The notes under the pieces are model-generated. The model had not been told where the DNA came from and made no database searches. It saw only the letters and a program-made list of their open reading frames with translations. A DNA stretch of 64,000 nt from contig NC_090446.1 of NCBI RefSeq assembly GCF_031143425.1, positions 655,981,717 through 656,045,716 of the forward strand, given 5' to 3'. Positions 35,011 to 47,060 of the stretch are shown in pieces. The DNA comes from Pleurodeles waltl (taxonomy: Eukaryota; Chordata; Amphibia; Caudata; Salamandridae). The position numbers were made by a program, and so were the translations under genes. Within the stretch, counting starts at the first letter, position 1. Each line of letters opens with the position of its first letter.

Positions 35011-36198
35011 CTATTGTGCAGGATCGGCCACATGATGGAGTTTGATGTTGTGAATGGAGATTAATCTGTTTACTTTGGAATCAGGCAGTGGTGGTAGGAT
35101 GACAGTTCTGGTACCTTGTATTCCCAGGAATGGGACCGGTGCTCTGTAGGATAGACTGAATTCCTTCTTCATAGTGATCTTGTCACAAACCAGATCCCCA
35201 ACTTTAGGAATCCAGCCTGTAGAAGTTGTTGGCAAATCACTTATTTCTAAGGTGCCAGCACTGGCGGATGATTTATCATCACAAAATTGCTGAAGATCCT
35301 GTAAGACAATGAGACATTCATTTATGTCAAAAGGTGTATCTGCTGCCACCAAACCAGGGCCATCAAGATCTGCAACATACATAGGTATCTCAAAGAGAAC
35401 CTCGTAGGGATTGCATCCCCCCAGAGGACCTTCTTGGAAGATTATTCAGTGCTCTATGGACCCCATATAGGTGATGAAGCCAGCTGTGGCCGGAACCTAA
35501 TACTCTAACTCTTAAGGACTGCTTTAGATCACAATTCCTCCTCTCCACAACTGAATTTCCTCAGGGATGGTATGGTGAGGAGTAATGGAGTTCAACACCC
35601 ATCGTCCCCATGATATCCCTGATTGCCTTAGAGGCAAAGGCAGTGGCCTAGTCCGAATGGAATGCTGCAACTGCATATGTACTGATAGAGATCAGCAAGC
35701 CTAGATAACAGTTCGAGCGTCAGCCGACCGCTAAGGCCATACCCACAGGAATCTAGAACAAGAATCAACAGCGACTAAGATGTATTTGTATGCACCATTA
35801 GGCAGAAGGGGACTGCAATGGTCAAGGTACACACATTGTAGTGGCCTATTGGACACTAAGAGGGATGTCTGTGAAGGGCGTTTGATGTTTGAGCTCTTTA
35901 TCTGCTGGCAAATGTCACAACAAAGGACATATTGCTTCATCTGTTTATATTGACCTGGTCACTAGAAGCGTTTCTGTAAGAGTGTTATTGTGACTGAATC
36001 ACCAGCATTAGCAGATGCAACACCCTCATGCGCTGCTTTTATCAGATCTAATCTCTGGTCTTGGTTGGGGATCACTCGATCTCCAACCCCAGGAAGTCTT
36101 GCGTAGGCAACATTCTGTGCACTAATGTGGTAAGAGTATTTTGTAGGGTATGCTTTTGGGAGAGGCTTGTCTTCCGTCGAAGCTTTAAAGGCAGCCAT
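35011..36198 (-). pseudogene. pol: ERV-C integrase
   Basis: The order on the minus strand is: a zinc-binding N-terminal domain (L-I-K-A-A-H-E-G His part, then C-C-D-I-C-Q-Q-I-K Cys part); the catalytic core start with V-Y-L-D-H-C-S-P-L and V-D-S-C-S-R-F; a damaged core (about 35730-35390); and a C-terminal domain (V-G-D-L-V, R-T-V-I-L, I-S-I-H-N-I-K-L). The C-terminal layout resembles spumavirus integrases. Stops and frameshifts break it several times. Confidence 0.7.
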
Positions 36199-36201
36199 AA
36201 T

Positions 36202-36945
36202 TTAATCATCCAATCTCATCTGAGAACGAGAAGCTGTAGCTACTGCAGATTTGGCTGCTTCATCAGCCAAAGTGTTGCTGATAACGTATACTCCTACACA
36301 TTGGTAGCCCAATGTATGTACTACATGGACACAAGGTAGGTTATATTTGAGAGCAGCTACCCTCCCCCACAGAGTTCTGTGTTTTATGATGTTCCCTTTG
36401 GAGTGTCTGAACCTGTTCAATCGCCAATGATTAAGGTAATCATTGTAAGGCTGGATGCAGTAGTATGAGTCACAGACATTCAAAGCCTGTAGTCCTGGCT
36501 CTGTGTGTTCTAGTGCTAAGAAAAGGGTTTTGAATTCGGCCAGCTGAGCTGTGCAGTCCCCTAGAGTATGCGTGTAGGTATTGTCGGGGTGGAATACACC
36601 ATCCTTCAACACTCCGCTCACACCTGTGCAAGCAGCTGAGTACTGATGTTTTATACCTACAGTTGGTTGTGCTGAACCAACAGTATGGTATCTGTCAAGT
36701 GGCAAAATATCTAGAGTTGGGAGGTACTCCTGTTCGTATTGGAGAAATTCTTGTGTTTGAAGTTTTGGATCAAAGATGTAATCAACATCGGTGGCAGTCA
36801 GGGAAGTTACCCACTGAGTCCAGTGTGGATTTAATGCTTTACTGTTAAGAACGCTTGCTTTGGTGGTGGCCCCTAAGGCTGGCACCGTGGTAACAACAAT
36901 AATGCATTTACCTTGGTCAAGTGGTCTCTCCTTAATGACAGCCAT
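36202..36945 (-). pseudogene. pol: ERV-C RNase H domain
   Basis: This is a 247-codon open frame, the longest intact retroviral frame in the window. It carries RNase H hallmarks: G-D-C-T-A-Q-L-A-E-F-K with the active-site Glu, N-V-C-D-S-Y-Y-C with an Asp, and H-T-L-G...N-T-L-A-D-E-A-A-K with the last Asp. The N-terminal part is the connection from reverse transcriptase. The first active-site Asp is not obvious (the G-V-L-K-D-G region may hold it). The gene as a whole is broken on both sides. Confidence 0.7.
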
Positions 36946-36999
36946 CTGAACTGCAGTCAGAGTTTTTTCTGTGGGTGCAAAACATTGTTCTGCATTTGA

Positions 37000-37891
37000 G
37001 TATAACTGTGATTTCTATGCTGTGGGCACTATGTCACCCTTATTAATGGTGATATAAGTGAACCCAATGGCACCAGCAATTATTCTGATGACCACATTTG
37101 TTTTGTTGTCACAGTGTGCAAGTGTTTTGCTTCTAACAAGTCCTGTTGAAATTCCCTAAGGATGTGTGTGCGTTCAACTGCCCAGTGTCTGCTAGAAAAA
37201 TCAGGGCGTATTAAGTCATAAAGTGCTTGTTACATTGTGCATAGTCTGGAATGTATGTTCTGACAAAGTCAAAGAAACCAGGTAAAGACTGTACCTTCTT
37301 GATTGTATTTGGTGGTTGGAGTTGAGCACATTTCTTTAAAAAGTGCGGGCCAGGCTCTTGCCCTTGTTTGATAGCTCATATCCCAGGAACAATACACTGA
37401 GAAAGGCTATTTTAGTTTTCCTAAACTTAAATTTGTAGCCAAGGGCTGCAAATCCTAAAACAATCTGTTCGACCCTGGCAAGATGAATGTTGAGGTCATC
37501 ATCTGTGAGATAGATGTCATCCACATAAGACAACGCCTCTGGATCAATATAATTTAATATTGATGCTACATAGGCCGAGAACAGCCCTGGGCTGTTCTTG
37601 TAGCCTTGGGGCAAACGGCAGAAGTGTTTTTGTGAGCCAAATGAGGATGCACTTAGGTCCCGACTTTCGTGTGCTAAGTTTTGAAAGAAAAAAGGTTGGA
37701 GATATCCAAGGTTGTTTTGTATTTTCTATGCACTATGTTGTTAACTAGTGCAGTGCTATGTGAGTTTTGTATAGCGTTTGTGCATGTATGACTGTTTAAG
37801 TGTCTGTAATCTAAGGCTATTTTGTAAGAATGGTCAGGTTTGCAACGGGCAATAGCTGGTTATTCATTACAGAGACACAGGGCTCAATTAC
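37000..37891 (-). pseudogene. pol: ERV-C reverse transcriptase core
   Basis: The open frame at 37614-37336 carries M-P-Q-G-Y-K-N-S-P-G-L-F and the catalytic Y-V-D-D-I-Y-L (residues 30-36 of that frame). It continues to F-L-G-Y-E-L. Y-V-D-D-I-Y-L with a following Asp-rich turn is the form seen in spumaviruses rather than in gamma or beta retroviruses. Both flanks are frameshifted, with stops in the thumb region (about 37330-37000). Confidence 0.75.
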
Positions 37892-38557
37892 TCACTGGCA
37901 ATCAAGCTGAGTGAGGAGCTCCTTCATTGGAGCTTTAGCTTTGTGTTTAATAGGATTTTGTGACTGAGACTGGGGTGTAGACCTGATAGGTATTACATGA
38001 CAAGGTGAGTCCTTGTCCCAGCCTACGTGATTGTGGTATAATGCAGGTGCCTGAGCTAAAGCCCAGTTGACAGTATAGGCTTGTTTTACTGCTTCTGGAA
38101 CAAGATCAGAAAAAGAAGGCAAAATGACATCTTCTCCATGTGGGAGCTTACGGACGTGCTCGGGTGGCCAGTCCCTTTCAACCAGCAGGATGTCACGACT
38201 ACATTCATCCCAGAATATCACACTAATGGTGCGCTCTATGTCTCCCTCAATTTGGATATTTAAATCATAAACCCTGTCGGGTGGGAGAACACTACTGTCC
38301 ACAGTTCCGACTGAAATAAAGTCGCTAGTTGCTGTCGCATCCAGATGATCTTTCAGACTCTGGCGACATATCGTGACCTCTGCCGTGCTGTCTAGCAGTG
38401 TCACTGCCCACATCTTGTTCTTCACCAATGTTCTCAAGTGTACTGACATTTTTAATTGACAGTGCTGCCACCTTTTTTTTTTAATCTGTGGCTTTTGTTG
38501 TGGGAACTTTTCTTCTTTTTTGTCTGAACACTGTGGTGAGTCTTTCTTCTGTTTCAC
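37892..38557 (-). pseudogene. pro: ERV-C protease and start of reverse transcriptase
   Basis: This 221-codon frame holds a retroviral aspartic protease: A-V-T-L-L-D-S-T-A-E-V-T-I at residues 51-63, where the usual D-S/T-G has Thr in place of Gly, then the D-I-L-L-V flap-end segment. It runs into the reverse transcriptase start (A-P-M-K-E-L-L-T-Q-L). Protease and reverse transcriptase sit in one frame, as in spumavirus Pol. The Gly to Thr change would be expected to inactivate the protease. Confidence 0.7.
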
Positions 38558-38569
38558 ATAGTCAGGATG

Positions 38570-39945
38570 TCACTCTGACAGGCCCACTCTCTCGCCACAT
38601 CTATCTGGTGCATTTTGAAAGGAACTATAGGGACGTGAATCAGTATATCTGTCAGGAGCTTTAATATTTTCTTTATTTCTGAGAGTATATCTCCTGTCGG
38701 AGTTCCCCGGGTGTGGAGAATCTGCTCTCTGATTTTGTCTGTCTTTAAATTGCTTTTGTTTATCCCAGCACATTTTAGAACCCTCCTATGCTTGTTTAGT
38801 ACCTTCCTTAGGGGTGCTACTGTGTATTTCGAGCTTTTTTGGCTTGGCTCCTAAACTATCCTGTCCTATACTGGTATAGGTGTCAGAAATAATATTCAGT
38901 AGCTATTTCTCCTGGTCCAACTGTGAAATCTCTCGGAGGCGCTGACATATACCCAGTGCTACCGATTCCCCTTTAATTTTACTGAGTATGATTGAGGAGA
39001 CTGCGTCAAAGTTACACCTCAATTTCATCCCCAAATCTAGGACTAGGGTGCAGCCCCGTGCTCATTCTGAATTTGTTTTAACACTTCCAGTAAATTGGCA
39101 ACTCTCGGGGTACCATGTGTGGTAGTATAAAATGCAGTGAAGACTGTACCCCATGTGGTGCACTCATCCACTGGGGGAACCATCCCAAAGGGCAAGCACA
39201 TTGTGAGAATTCTATGTTTCTCCTGTGGTCTTGTATGGGGAAACACAGCTTCCAGCTGATTAGTTTTCGGGGCTATCCAGAATGGATATTCTCTCTTTCT
39301 GTGGGTACTTTACCCATGATAGAATGCACTGTTTGTGGAATGATCCCAGTTGTAGCCAATTGGTATCCAGCAGGTGCTGGCGGTGCTGGACACACTGTTC
39401 TGAGTTCACATTACGAACTGAACAAGTCTTCTATATAGTGTTACTAGCTCAATATATAAATTGCGCAGATCAGCTGCCTGCATGTTTGATATACCTGGGT
39501 TAGGTGTGTATGTGGGAAACATAGGCCACGTTGGTCCTTCATTTCCTAAGGGACCTAATCTCACGGGTTGTATTATGTGTGGTAGGGCACCATTAAACCA
39601 GTTCTGATGTTCTTGATAAGTAATCAGTATTTCGAGATACTGGTATGCTTGGTACTGTTGAGGTACGTTTGCAATTTTGTATGTGTGGAATGTGAATGAT
39701 CTCTGGTCTTCCTTAGGAAAGGTAACCCAAGAGTAAAATGTTTCTGTTTCGTAAGCTTCGCTAGCTTCTATTATGAATGTGACATCCTCGCCCTCATCTC
39801 TTAAGCCATGCGTGACTAAGTGTAGAGTTAAAGCTAGTCTGGCATGCTCAGGAATGTCTATTGCATTAGCCATATTGTGAGGTGGGTAAAGAGATGGAAC
39901 ACCAAGTGGGGAGAAAAGTCCTTTTAATGGTTCGAGTTCGAACAA
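38570..39945 (-). pseudogene. gag: ERV-C gag
   Basis: Minus-strand open frames at 39945-39406 (179 codons), 39246-39043 and 38773-38570 lie between the 5' LTR and the protease, where gag belongs. The first starts M-F-E-L-E-P-L-K and has a helical, weakly conserved sequence. The last is rich in Arg, Asn and Asp with no zinc knuckle visible, which agrees with spumavirus Gag (basic boxes rather than Cys-His boxes) but is weak evidence. Frames are interrupted. Assignment rests on position. Confidence 0.5.
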
Positions 39946-40084
39946 CCTACAGTCTAATTAGGTGCTCCATCAGCTGATGAGGATCTTCCCCAAGATCATG
40001 GACATCTCCACATAATGGTACTTAGGGTACCTGTTGTATGTGAGATAGTGATAGTCAGGGTATCAGTAAATTAGTGCCTAAACA

Positions 40085-40102
40085 CTATTGTTGGTGGTGC
40101 CA
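40085..40102 (-). promoter_or_regulatory. candidate primer binding site of ERV-C
   Basis: Directly after the 5' LTR end (…TACGACA on the minus strand) comes TGGCACCACCAACAATAG. It begins with TGG, as expected for pairing to a tRNA CCA end. I could not match it to a specific tRNA. The other LTR is followed by unrelated sequence, which supports the LTR end position. Confidence 0.45.
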
Positions 40103-41035
40103 TGTCGTAGTTTGAGTCTTGCTCTAGGCAAGACTGGTAGATTAAGGATGACTGTACTGTTGTCCCAACCCTCCCGGCTCACAAGCAGCACCTCTCTAAA
40201 AACCCAAGCAGTAAAAGGTGATTTGTGGCAGCCTTTACGCATGGACTCAATCATGTGACATCTCAGGGAGTGTTGTGGTTAAACAGAGATTACCCCTTTC
40301 TCACATGAACAACATGTCTCAATCAAACACAGGCAATGAAGGAGATGCAGTAAAGTTTCCAATAGGTTTTATCACCAAAACAGCACTCTACGATAAGTTT
40401 CATGGGCTGCAATGATAAGGACAATGAACAATGTAAGAAACAGAATTGTGAACAAGAGAGTCATTAATACAAAAAACCCCACCATCTTGCAGTAACATAA
40501 AATGACATGAGATATGAGAAAAGTCTTAATACTGTATCATGATGAAACAAATCTCTAACCGAAACCTAAAACTAATTTGCCAATGCCATGTCCATGAGAA
40601 AAGTCCCCAACCCTTGTTACCTTGGAATGAGGTCTCTAGGTTAGCGTCAAGGTGACGTGCAGCATGGATCTGCTTGGACCCCTGACATAGGTCTGTTCCC
40701 AAACAATAGATAACAAGACATACTTGAGACGGCAATTACATAAACAATTCAGTCGAAAGCACAAAGTGGTAAAGTATCTTATGTGAATACCTACATCTTA
40801 TCTATCTTTGACACTGATAGTGACGCCTTAGCAGACTGGCACTGATAGCACAAAACTAAAACATTGTCCTAATTAAAAACAATGCCGCCATCTTGGAAAG
40901 ATACAATGAAATAATTGCACTAAAATAGAGCAAGCTGAGTAGGGTAAAAGTCACTAGGTGACAGGGGCACAGGTTTGCAAGCCAGAAGGCTAAGCTAACT
41001 CCTGCTTCCCATTTAAACAAGATAAGATTCACTAT
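40103..41035 (-). repeat. ERV-C 5' LTR
   Basis: The low ~590 bp match the 3' LTR at 16174-16810. The upper limit is taken from the ATGGT repeat at 41036-41040, which equals 16169-16173 at the other end of the provirus. The outer end reads TATAGTG rather than TG on the minus strand, so one base may be mutated. The last ~300 bp have no clear partner in the other LTR. Confidence 0.6.
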
Positions 41036-41154
41036 ATGGTAAAGTGCCCAGAGTACAAAAATACAGCACAAACAAATGCCACCACGCAGTCAAAACATAG
41101 GAAGCAGAGGGGAAAAAGGCAGGGGAAACTACGCCAAGGATGCCAGATCTAACA
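41036..41154. mobile_element. LTR-B, right part
   Basis: This is the continuation of LTR-B after the ERV-C insertion. It begins with the duplicated ATGGT and ends CTAACA, the mirror of the TGTTAG start at 14581. On its far side the ERV-A protease reading resumes. Confidence 0.6.
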
Positions 41155-44100
41155 CAGGAATATTAGGGAATTATGTAGTTCTGGCAGTGGAACAAGTTGC
41201 TCAGGTGTCAATCAGGAATGAAACATCATGACCCATGGCACTCGCATTCACATAAGGACCACACTGATATACCTCCAATGAGGCAGGCGACTTACATTCT
41301 TCCACTTCTGAACTCTCACTAATGTATTCTTCACTCGTTTCATCATCACTGAAATCAATCAATGGGTATTGTGTGATTAACTGATTTACTTTTGCATTTA
41401 TTATTTATTTTGCGTTCTGCTGAGGAACCATTATCTGTTGCTGTGCCATCAGAGCTTGTGGTAAGGTGTGGGGCATGAATTTGTTGTTGGGGAAATTGTA
41501 CTTGTTGCTGGAGACCCTGCATTTGGACTGCTCAAGTAGGAACATTCATGCTTTGATTTCAGGACCTTTGAACTCTCTGATTTTGAAATTGACAACACCC
41601 CCACCTTGCACCAAATTATTTACAATACTAAATGGTCACTCTTCTTTCCAATGCCAAACGTTGCTGCATGCATGACAAGGAAGCATTTTCTTCATGTTCT
41701 GAATATCAGCCACATTTGCATTCAGATCTAATCAAATTCCACGACCTCTACCTCTGAACTGACGCACCATATGGCCTGACTGTTGCGTTCCCTGCATTCC
41801 TCCTATATTCACCATTCCTTGCAATCCCTGCATATCTGCTGCTTGGGCAGACTTGATTTGCAGCACCATTGCCTTTTCCTTCAACCTTTTCTGCTTCAAA
41901 GCAATCTCATCCCTACAGCACTTGCGTACTGCAACACTTCATCAATTAGCTTTCCTTGCCTGCTAATCATATGATTTTTACTCATATTGCTAATTTCAGG
42001 TTGTCCTGTCAATCCTTTGCCAATTAATATCTTTAGGGGAAACTCTAGTTTTCAGAAACTCAATCACCTTGTAATAGTTTTTCATCACTTCTTCAGCTGG
42101 TGCACCTGTTACTGAACCTCTTGGCCATTCATGCATTGGCCAATCAATGCTCCACTTACACTCAACCAACAAATCTACTGGAACCACTGTCTCAAACAAA
42201 GTGTTCAGATCTCCCCACAAACACTTTGCAAGCTTAACAAAACTCTGTGTTTGCTGATACCAATTCACTGGTTTCTCCCTCAACTTTGGGTAATCATTTG
42301 CTCCAAGGAACATTAACAAAATTCCCTTCAGGAATTTCTCTCATTGGCATATTTTTTACAGCTCGCCAGCCTGTGGTACATCATTTGAAGATGTAGTTTG
42401 CTTTATCTTCTGGTCTCTTTTCCTTGCCCACCTGCTTTCCCGTTTATCTAATGCTCACCATGTTTGAATGCACTGAATCAACTCCTTGATGTGAATATTC
42501 ATTCAACGTGATCTCATGTTTGCAATGTCTTTCGTGTCAAATTCTAATCTTAAACTCTTCTTCAACTGTCAGGATTTATTCATCTCGATTTTATATTTCT
42601 CAGCCAAATTAGTTAATTTCTCATGAACCTGTCCTGCTCGCAGAGTGACATCTTTGTGCATGAGCCACAACTCATTTTCACTGTAAGAGTCTAATCTGTT
42701 TAGTTCAAGTGTTCCCACAATTATCCTATTTAATTCCAATTTCAATCTAGCCATGTTCAATGTCTTTTCTCCCTCAGGTATGTTTACTGGAACTGATGCT
42801 CCACTCAAATTTTCTAACCATTCAGTGAATTGTTGTGCTGACAACGCTTGTAAACTAATGTTATTTTCTCTGTCTTGGGGCATGAACTGTGATACTTTAA
42901 ATGGGGCTCTCATAGCATGCTCCTGAGCCACCACAGATGATCCCATTGAGTGTGGAGGACATATCACTTCAATCAGTGGACCTACTCTATCATATGTCTA
43001 GTTCAAACCAAAAGTATTAATATGGGTCATGGCTGGCACAGTACAGCTCAGACTCTCCATTTCTGCATTAGTCCCAAAAGGTGAATTCTTTGCTGATACT
43101 CATTATTACCCTGGGCACATAAAGGGTCTATTGGATTTATGTTTGCAGGAACTGTTAATGCTTCTGGTCCTGTCAAATTTGACTGATTTTGCAAGAACAT
43201 TAATCTTTTCCCTTGGCCAGTTAACACTGCACCAATAGCTTGATTTGACTGATTTGGGCAACATTCTGTGGTGTCATTACTGGGGAGTACATTGTCATTG
43301 TCTGTTTATGGTTCACAATTTGCGCAGGTGATTTACATTAGGTGTGGACTCAAACTGAGTCATTCCCACATTCTGAATTGGCTGAGGCATAAATGGAAGT
43401 GGAACATTCTGAACTGTATTAACATTTGGGACTGTCGTTTAAACCACTGGCATCTGTGCAGCATTAGCAGTAGGTACATTTGGAATTATCCTAATCTGGT
43501 TTTGTGCAACTGGGGCTGTGGCAACATTTGGGACTACATTCTGGGTTACTGACTCGACTGCATTATACCATGGGGCACAATTCTGCAACAACTGAGTTAT
43601 AAATTCATCATCTGAATCACTCTCAACATCTGCTACTCTTTTATTTTCTCCTACTTTCTGTTCTGTATCTTCCTCAGATTTCTTTTTGGCTTTAGGCTTG
43701 CTTAACACTTTCCTGAGTAAGTGCTGGGAACAGCTTCACTGCATGTAATGTATATGTTCTCCACACTCTCTGCTCTGCATCCCATTTAGCTTCTGCTAGC
43801 GTCTTTTCTGTTTTCCTCATTCTCCTTTTGAATTTCTGAGCCTTTTTTTGTCTCACAACTAATTCCCGAAAAGCAAGTGTTTCAAATTGTGCAGGCCTAG
43901 GAAGGGGTTTTGATTCATACAACACCTTTCTCAGATTCTCCAAAACTCTCAAATTAAAAGATCCGTAACTAGGGAAAGCTAACCTATCCTTCTTCTCAGT
44001 TATTTGGCACCACTGATTTACCCAAAGGCATGCTGAAACTCCTCTCTCCTCTATTACTTCGAATGCAGGTGTACCTTCAGATGGAGTAGGCTCATCCTCC

Positions 44101-44340
44101 CTAACTGGAATGAAAACATCTCCTCTCAACACACTTCCTAAAGTCTTGAAAAATCAAATTTTTACACAAATCCAATTCACAAACACAACATCTACGAAAC
44201 CAGAAAGTATTTTTCAATCCCACAATCCTTTTCACGATCTGCTCTCCACTTATACCATCGCAGTCTTGTCCGCAAATCTGTGCGCAGCTTTCCGCACCAA
44301 CTGACCTATCCCAGCACGGACCAAATGACGTCACGCTCAC
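41155..44340 (-). pseudogene. gag: ERV-A gag and protease N-terminus
   Basis: The minus-strand order is: a matrix-like N-terminal frame (44132-43692, Lys/Arg-rich K-K-A-Q-K-F-K-R-R-M-R-K); an Asp/Glu-rich and Ala/Pro/Val-rich linker (43708-43439); capsid-like frames (42967-42569 and 42319-41996); a single zinc knuckle (41677-41636, C-x2-C-x4-H, with the last Cys codon changed to TGA); and the protease start at about 41215-41185 with F-L-I-D-T then TGA in place of the Gly codon. The single knuckle and protease type suggest a gamma/epsilon-like retrovirus. Several stops and shifts are present. Confidence 0.7.
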
Positions 44341-44452
44341 TTCGCTCAGCAGCTGCGACTCACTTCAGAGCCGTTTCATACACCTCTCACGCAAACCCTA
44401 AATACAAATATTGCTAGTACCAAACCAAAACTTGTCTGCTCACTATGGATAT

Positions 44453-45350
44453 CAAATCAAATCATTAACATTTATAAAGCGTGCTACTCACCCGTGCGGG
44501 TCTCAAGGCGCTAGGGGAAAAAAAGGGGGGGTTAATGCTGCTCGAACAGCCAGGTCATTAGGAGTCTCCAGAAAGCGGAGTGGTCCTGGGTGGTCCTGAG
44601 GCTGGTGGGGAGGGAGTTCCAGGTCTTGGCCGCCAGGAAGGAGAAAGATCTCCCACCCGCCGTGGAGCGGCGGATGCGAGGGACAGCAGCAAGTGCGAGG
44701 CCAGAGGGGCGCAGGTGGCGGGTGGGGACGTAGAAGCTGAGGCGTCTGTTGAGGTTTTCCGGTCCCTTGTCGTGGAGGGCTTTGTGTGTGTGGTGAGAAG
44801 TCGGAAGGTGATCCTTTTGCTGACTGGGAGCCAATGCAGGTGTCTCAGGTGTGCGGAGATGTGGCTGCTGTGGGGTACGTCTAGGATGAGGCGGGCCGAG
44901 GCGTTTTGAATGCGTTGCAGGCGATTTTGGAGTTTGGCTGTGGTCCCAGCGTAGAGGGTGTTGCCGTAGTACAGGCGGCTCGTGACGAGGACGTGGGTCG
45001 CGGTTTTTCTGGTGTTGGCGGGGATCCAGCGGAAGATCTTACGGAGCATGCGGAGGGTGAGGAAGCAGGCGGAGGACACGGCGTTGACTTGCTTAGTCAT
45101 GGTGAGAAGAGGGTCCAAGATGAAGCCGAGGTTGCGGGCGTGGACTGTGGGGGTCGGTGCGGTGTTGAGGGCGCTGGGCCACCAGGAGTCGTCCCAGGCG
45201 GACGGGGTGTTGCCGAGGATGAGGACTTCCGTTTTTTCAGAGTTCAGCTTTAGGCGGCTGAGCCTCATCCAATCTGCGACGTCCTTCATACCCTCTTGTA
45301 GGTTGGTCTTGTCGCTGGCGGGGTCCTTGGTGAGGGAGAGTCCTTGGTGA
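44453..45350 (-). mobile_element. LINE (L2/Rex1-like), 5'-truncated, in ERV-A leader
   Basis: On the minus strand the sequence encodes the C-terminal third of a non-LTR reverse transcriptase: W-M-R-L-S-R-L-K-L-N-S-E-K-T-E-V-L, then L-Q-N-R-L-Q-R-I-Q-N-A-S-A-R-L, then L-H-W-L-P-V, and finally W-N-S-L-P...T-W-L-F. One frameshift near 44830 separates the last part. The 3' end has GCGCCTTGAGACCC and a short TGATTTGATTTGAT tail (44453 side), typical of this LINE group. The apparent 327-codon frame (44558-45541) is a chance fusion with upstream ERV-A sequence. Confidence 0.8.
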
Positions 45351-45980
45351 GGGAGAGGACTCAAACACTTTGAAAGCTGTACGGACATTTCGACTGTGGC
45401 CTTTCGCACAAACTGCTTCTCTTTCGCCTTTGGCTTTCTTACAAATGCAAGTAAGATTTGACCTGCAAACCTCACTCTGACTGATACGGATCCTCCATGT
45501 GCACTCAGGATTCTCCTAATACCAACCAACAACTCACACACTCAAGGAAAGCACTACGGGTATTGTCGACAGCGCTCAATCCACCAACACCTTCACCTGC
45601 AGACAATAAATTAACCAAGTGTCTCCCTACACTTACACTTACGTCTTGCATGACCTGTTAACAACAACAACCATGTGGGCAACTTTTGAGCACAAACGCA
45701 ACATTCACTTGGAGTATGCCAACTCCTCACTCTTTTACCTGGAGGAGGCAAACTCCCTACTATATCACCTACTCTCTTCATACATCACACTTCACCACAA
45801 TTTAACAATGCATTGAAAGCATAAACCTAACTCAAACCACATACCGTACACTTGTAACACAACACTAGAATTTCATCAACCCCTACACTACACCAACAAC
45901 AACTCACAATGTGGGCAAATTCTGACTCTCCTCCTCACAAGACAAAACCGTCACTCTGCTGCTGAAAACTGTGGGGTCGC
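45351..45980 (-). other. ERV-A leader between 5' LTR and gag
   Basis: This is non-coding by inspection. It lies between the LTR end at 45981 and the gag region, interrupted from gag by the LINE. I could not identify a primer binding site beginning with TGG next to the LTR end. Confidence 0.4.
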
Positions 45981-47060
45981 TGGGGCCCAGGAAGAATTTC
46001 TCTCCTGTTAAGGTTCATAAACCACCAGCGTACAGACGAGACTCCATCACTATTCTCACCTATTGAGGCCAACTGAATCTTTGAACTTTGTGAAGAGTGT
46101 GGTAGTCAGAATCATTCAATCACAATTCAATAACAATACATCATAAACAATTCTAAACACCGTAAGCAATTTTAACACTAAATGAAACTCCAAACAAAAT
46201 AAAGTTCCAAAGCTTTATTACAATTCCAAAATAAATGTCACATATATGGTGCGCTATAAACATACATGGAAACCATAGGCCGACCAAAGCATCTGATAAG
46301 ATTTAGCCTTCTAAACATCAATGCTGTTAAACACTCTAAAAGATTAATGTAAATCAACAACAACACAATATGCACATTATTGATAGCATTCAAAGCAGAT
46401 TACGGTGACATCAGTACATCATCAAAATACAGTTTAACATTAAATTTTCAGATTTCAGGTTTCAGAGCTGGGCCATTTCTAGCACTAACACAAATTTGGA
46501 CTTGCATGTGTAGGAATGTGTGGGAATGGGCGAACACACGCGGGCACAAGCAAAATAAAAGAAAGACAAAAATAATTTGGAAAAACATCTAACAAGGACA
46601 ACTCACTATAAAAATACGCTGATGTAAATACCTAACTCAAAAGAAACAAGAAACCACATTTAGATATACCTTTCCTCATGGGACAGCATACAAGAGTAGT
46701 TCGTCAGGAAGGACTGTCACCTTCTTCCTGCATCAGTTGAGAGCAGCATCAGGACAGTGCAAAACATGGGCTGAACATAGGACAGATTAGCAGTTCAAAA
46801 CTACTTGGCCTTATTAGTACTAAACCACATAACAGAATACAGCTGTTAAGACTATGATGAGGAAACTCATCAGGGGACTTTCAAAATAGGAAGTGACAAA
46901 TTTAAACAAGAAAAGACAAACTCTGACAGAGTTCTGAGTAGCAGCAAGGCAAGGGAGAATACTGACTTCAAATTCAAAATTTCTCACTAATTAGAATAAT
47001 GTACGATCCATTAATTGGTCCTTCAGGTGGGTGCACTTTGGACGTCAGATTCAGAATCCA
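45981..47060 (-). repeat. ERV-A 5' LTR
   Basis: The parts 45981-46080 and 47015-47060 match the remnant at 4381-4525. The ~0.93 kb between them is present only here. A minus-strand AATAAA signal (46214-46219) lies inside. The upper limit is not defined: AT-rich sequence continues without a clear border. Confidence 0.5.

Noticed and set aside
13373..39945. ERV-A and ERV-C as one retrovirus
   Set aside because: There are two different proteases, two different reverse transcriptase motifs (Y-I-D-D and Y-V-D-D) and two gag regions, with separate LTR pairs.
44558..45541. A 327-codon protein as a separate gene
   Set aside because: It is LINE reverse transcriptase sequence fused by chance to ERV-A leader sequence and is frameshifted before the true LINE 3' end.
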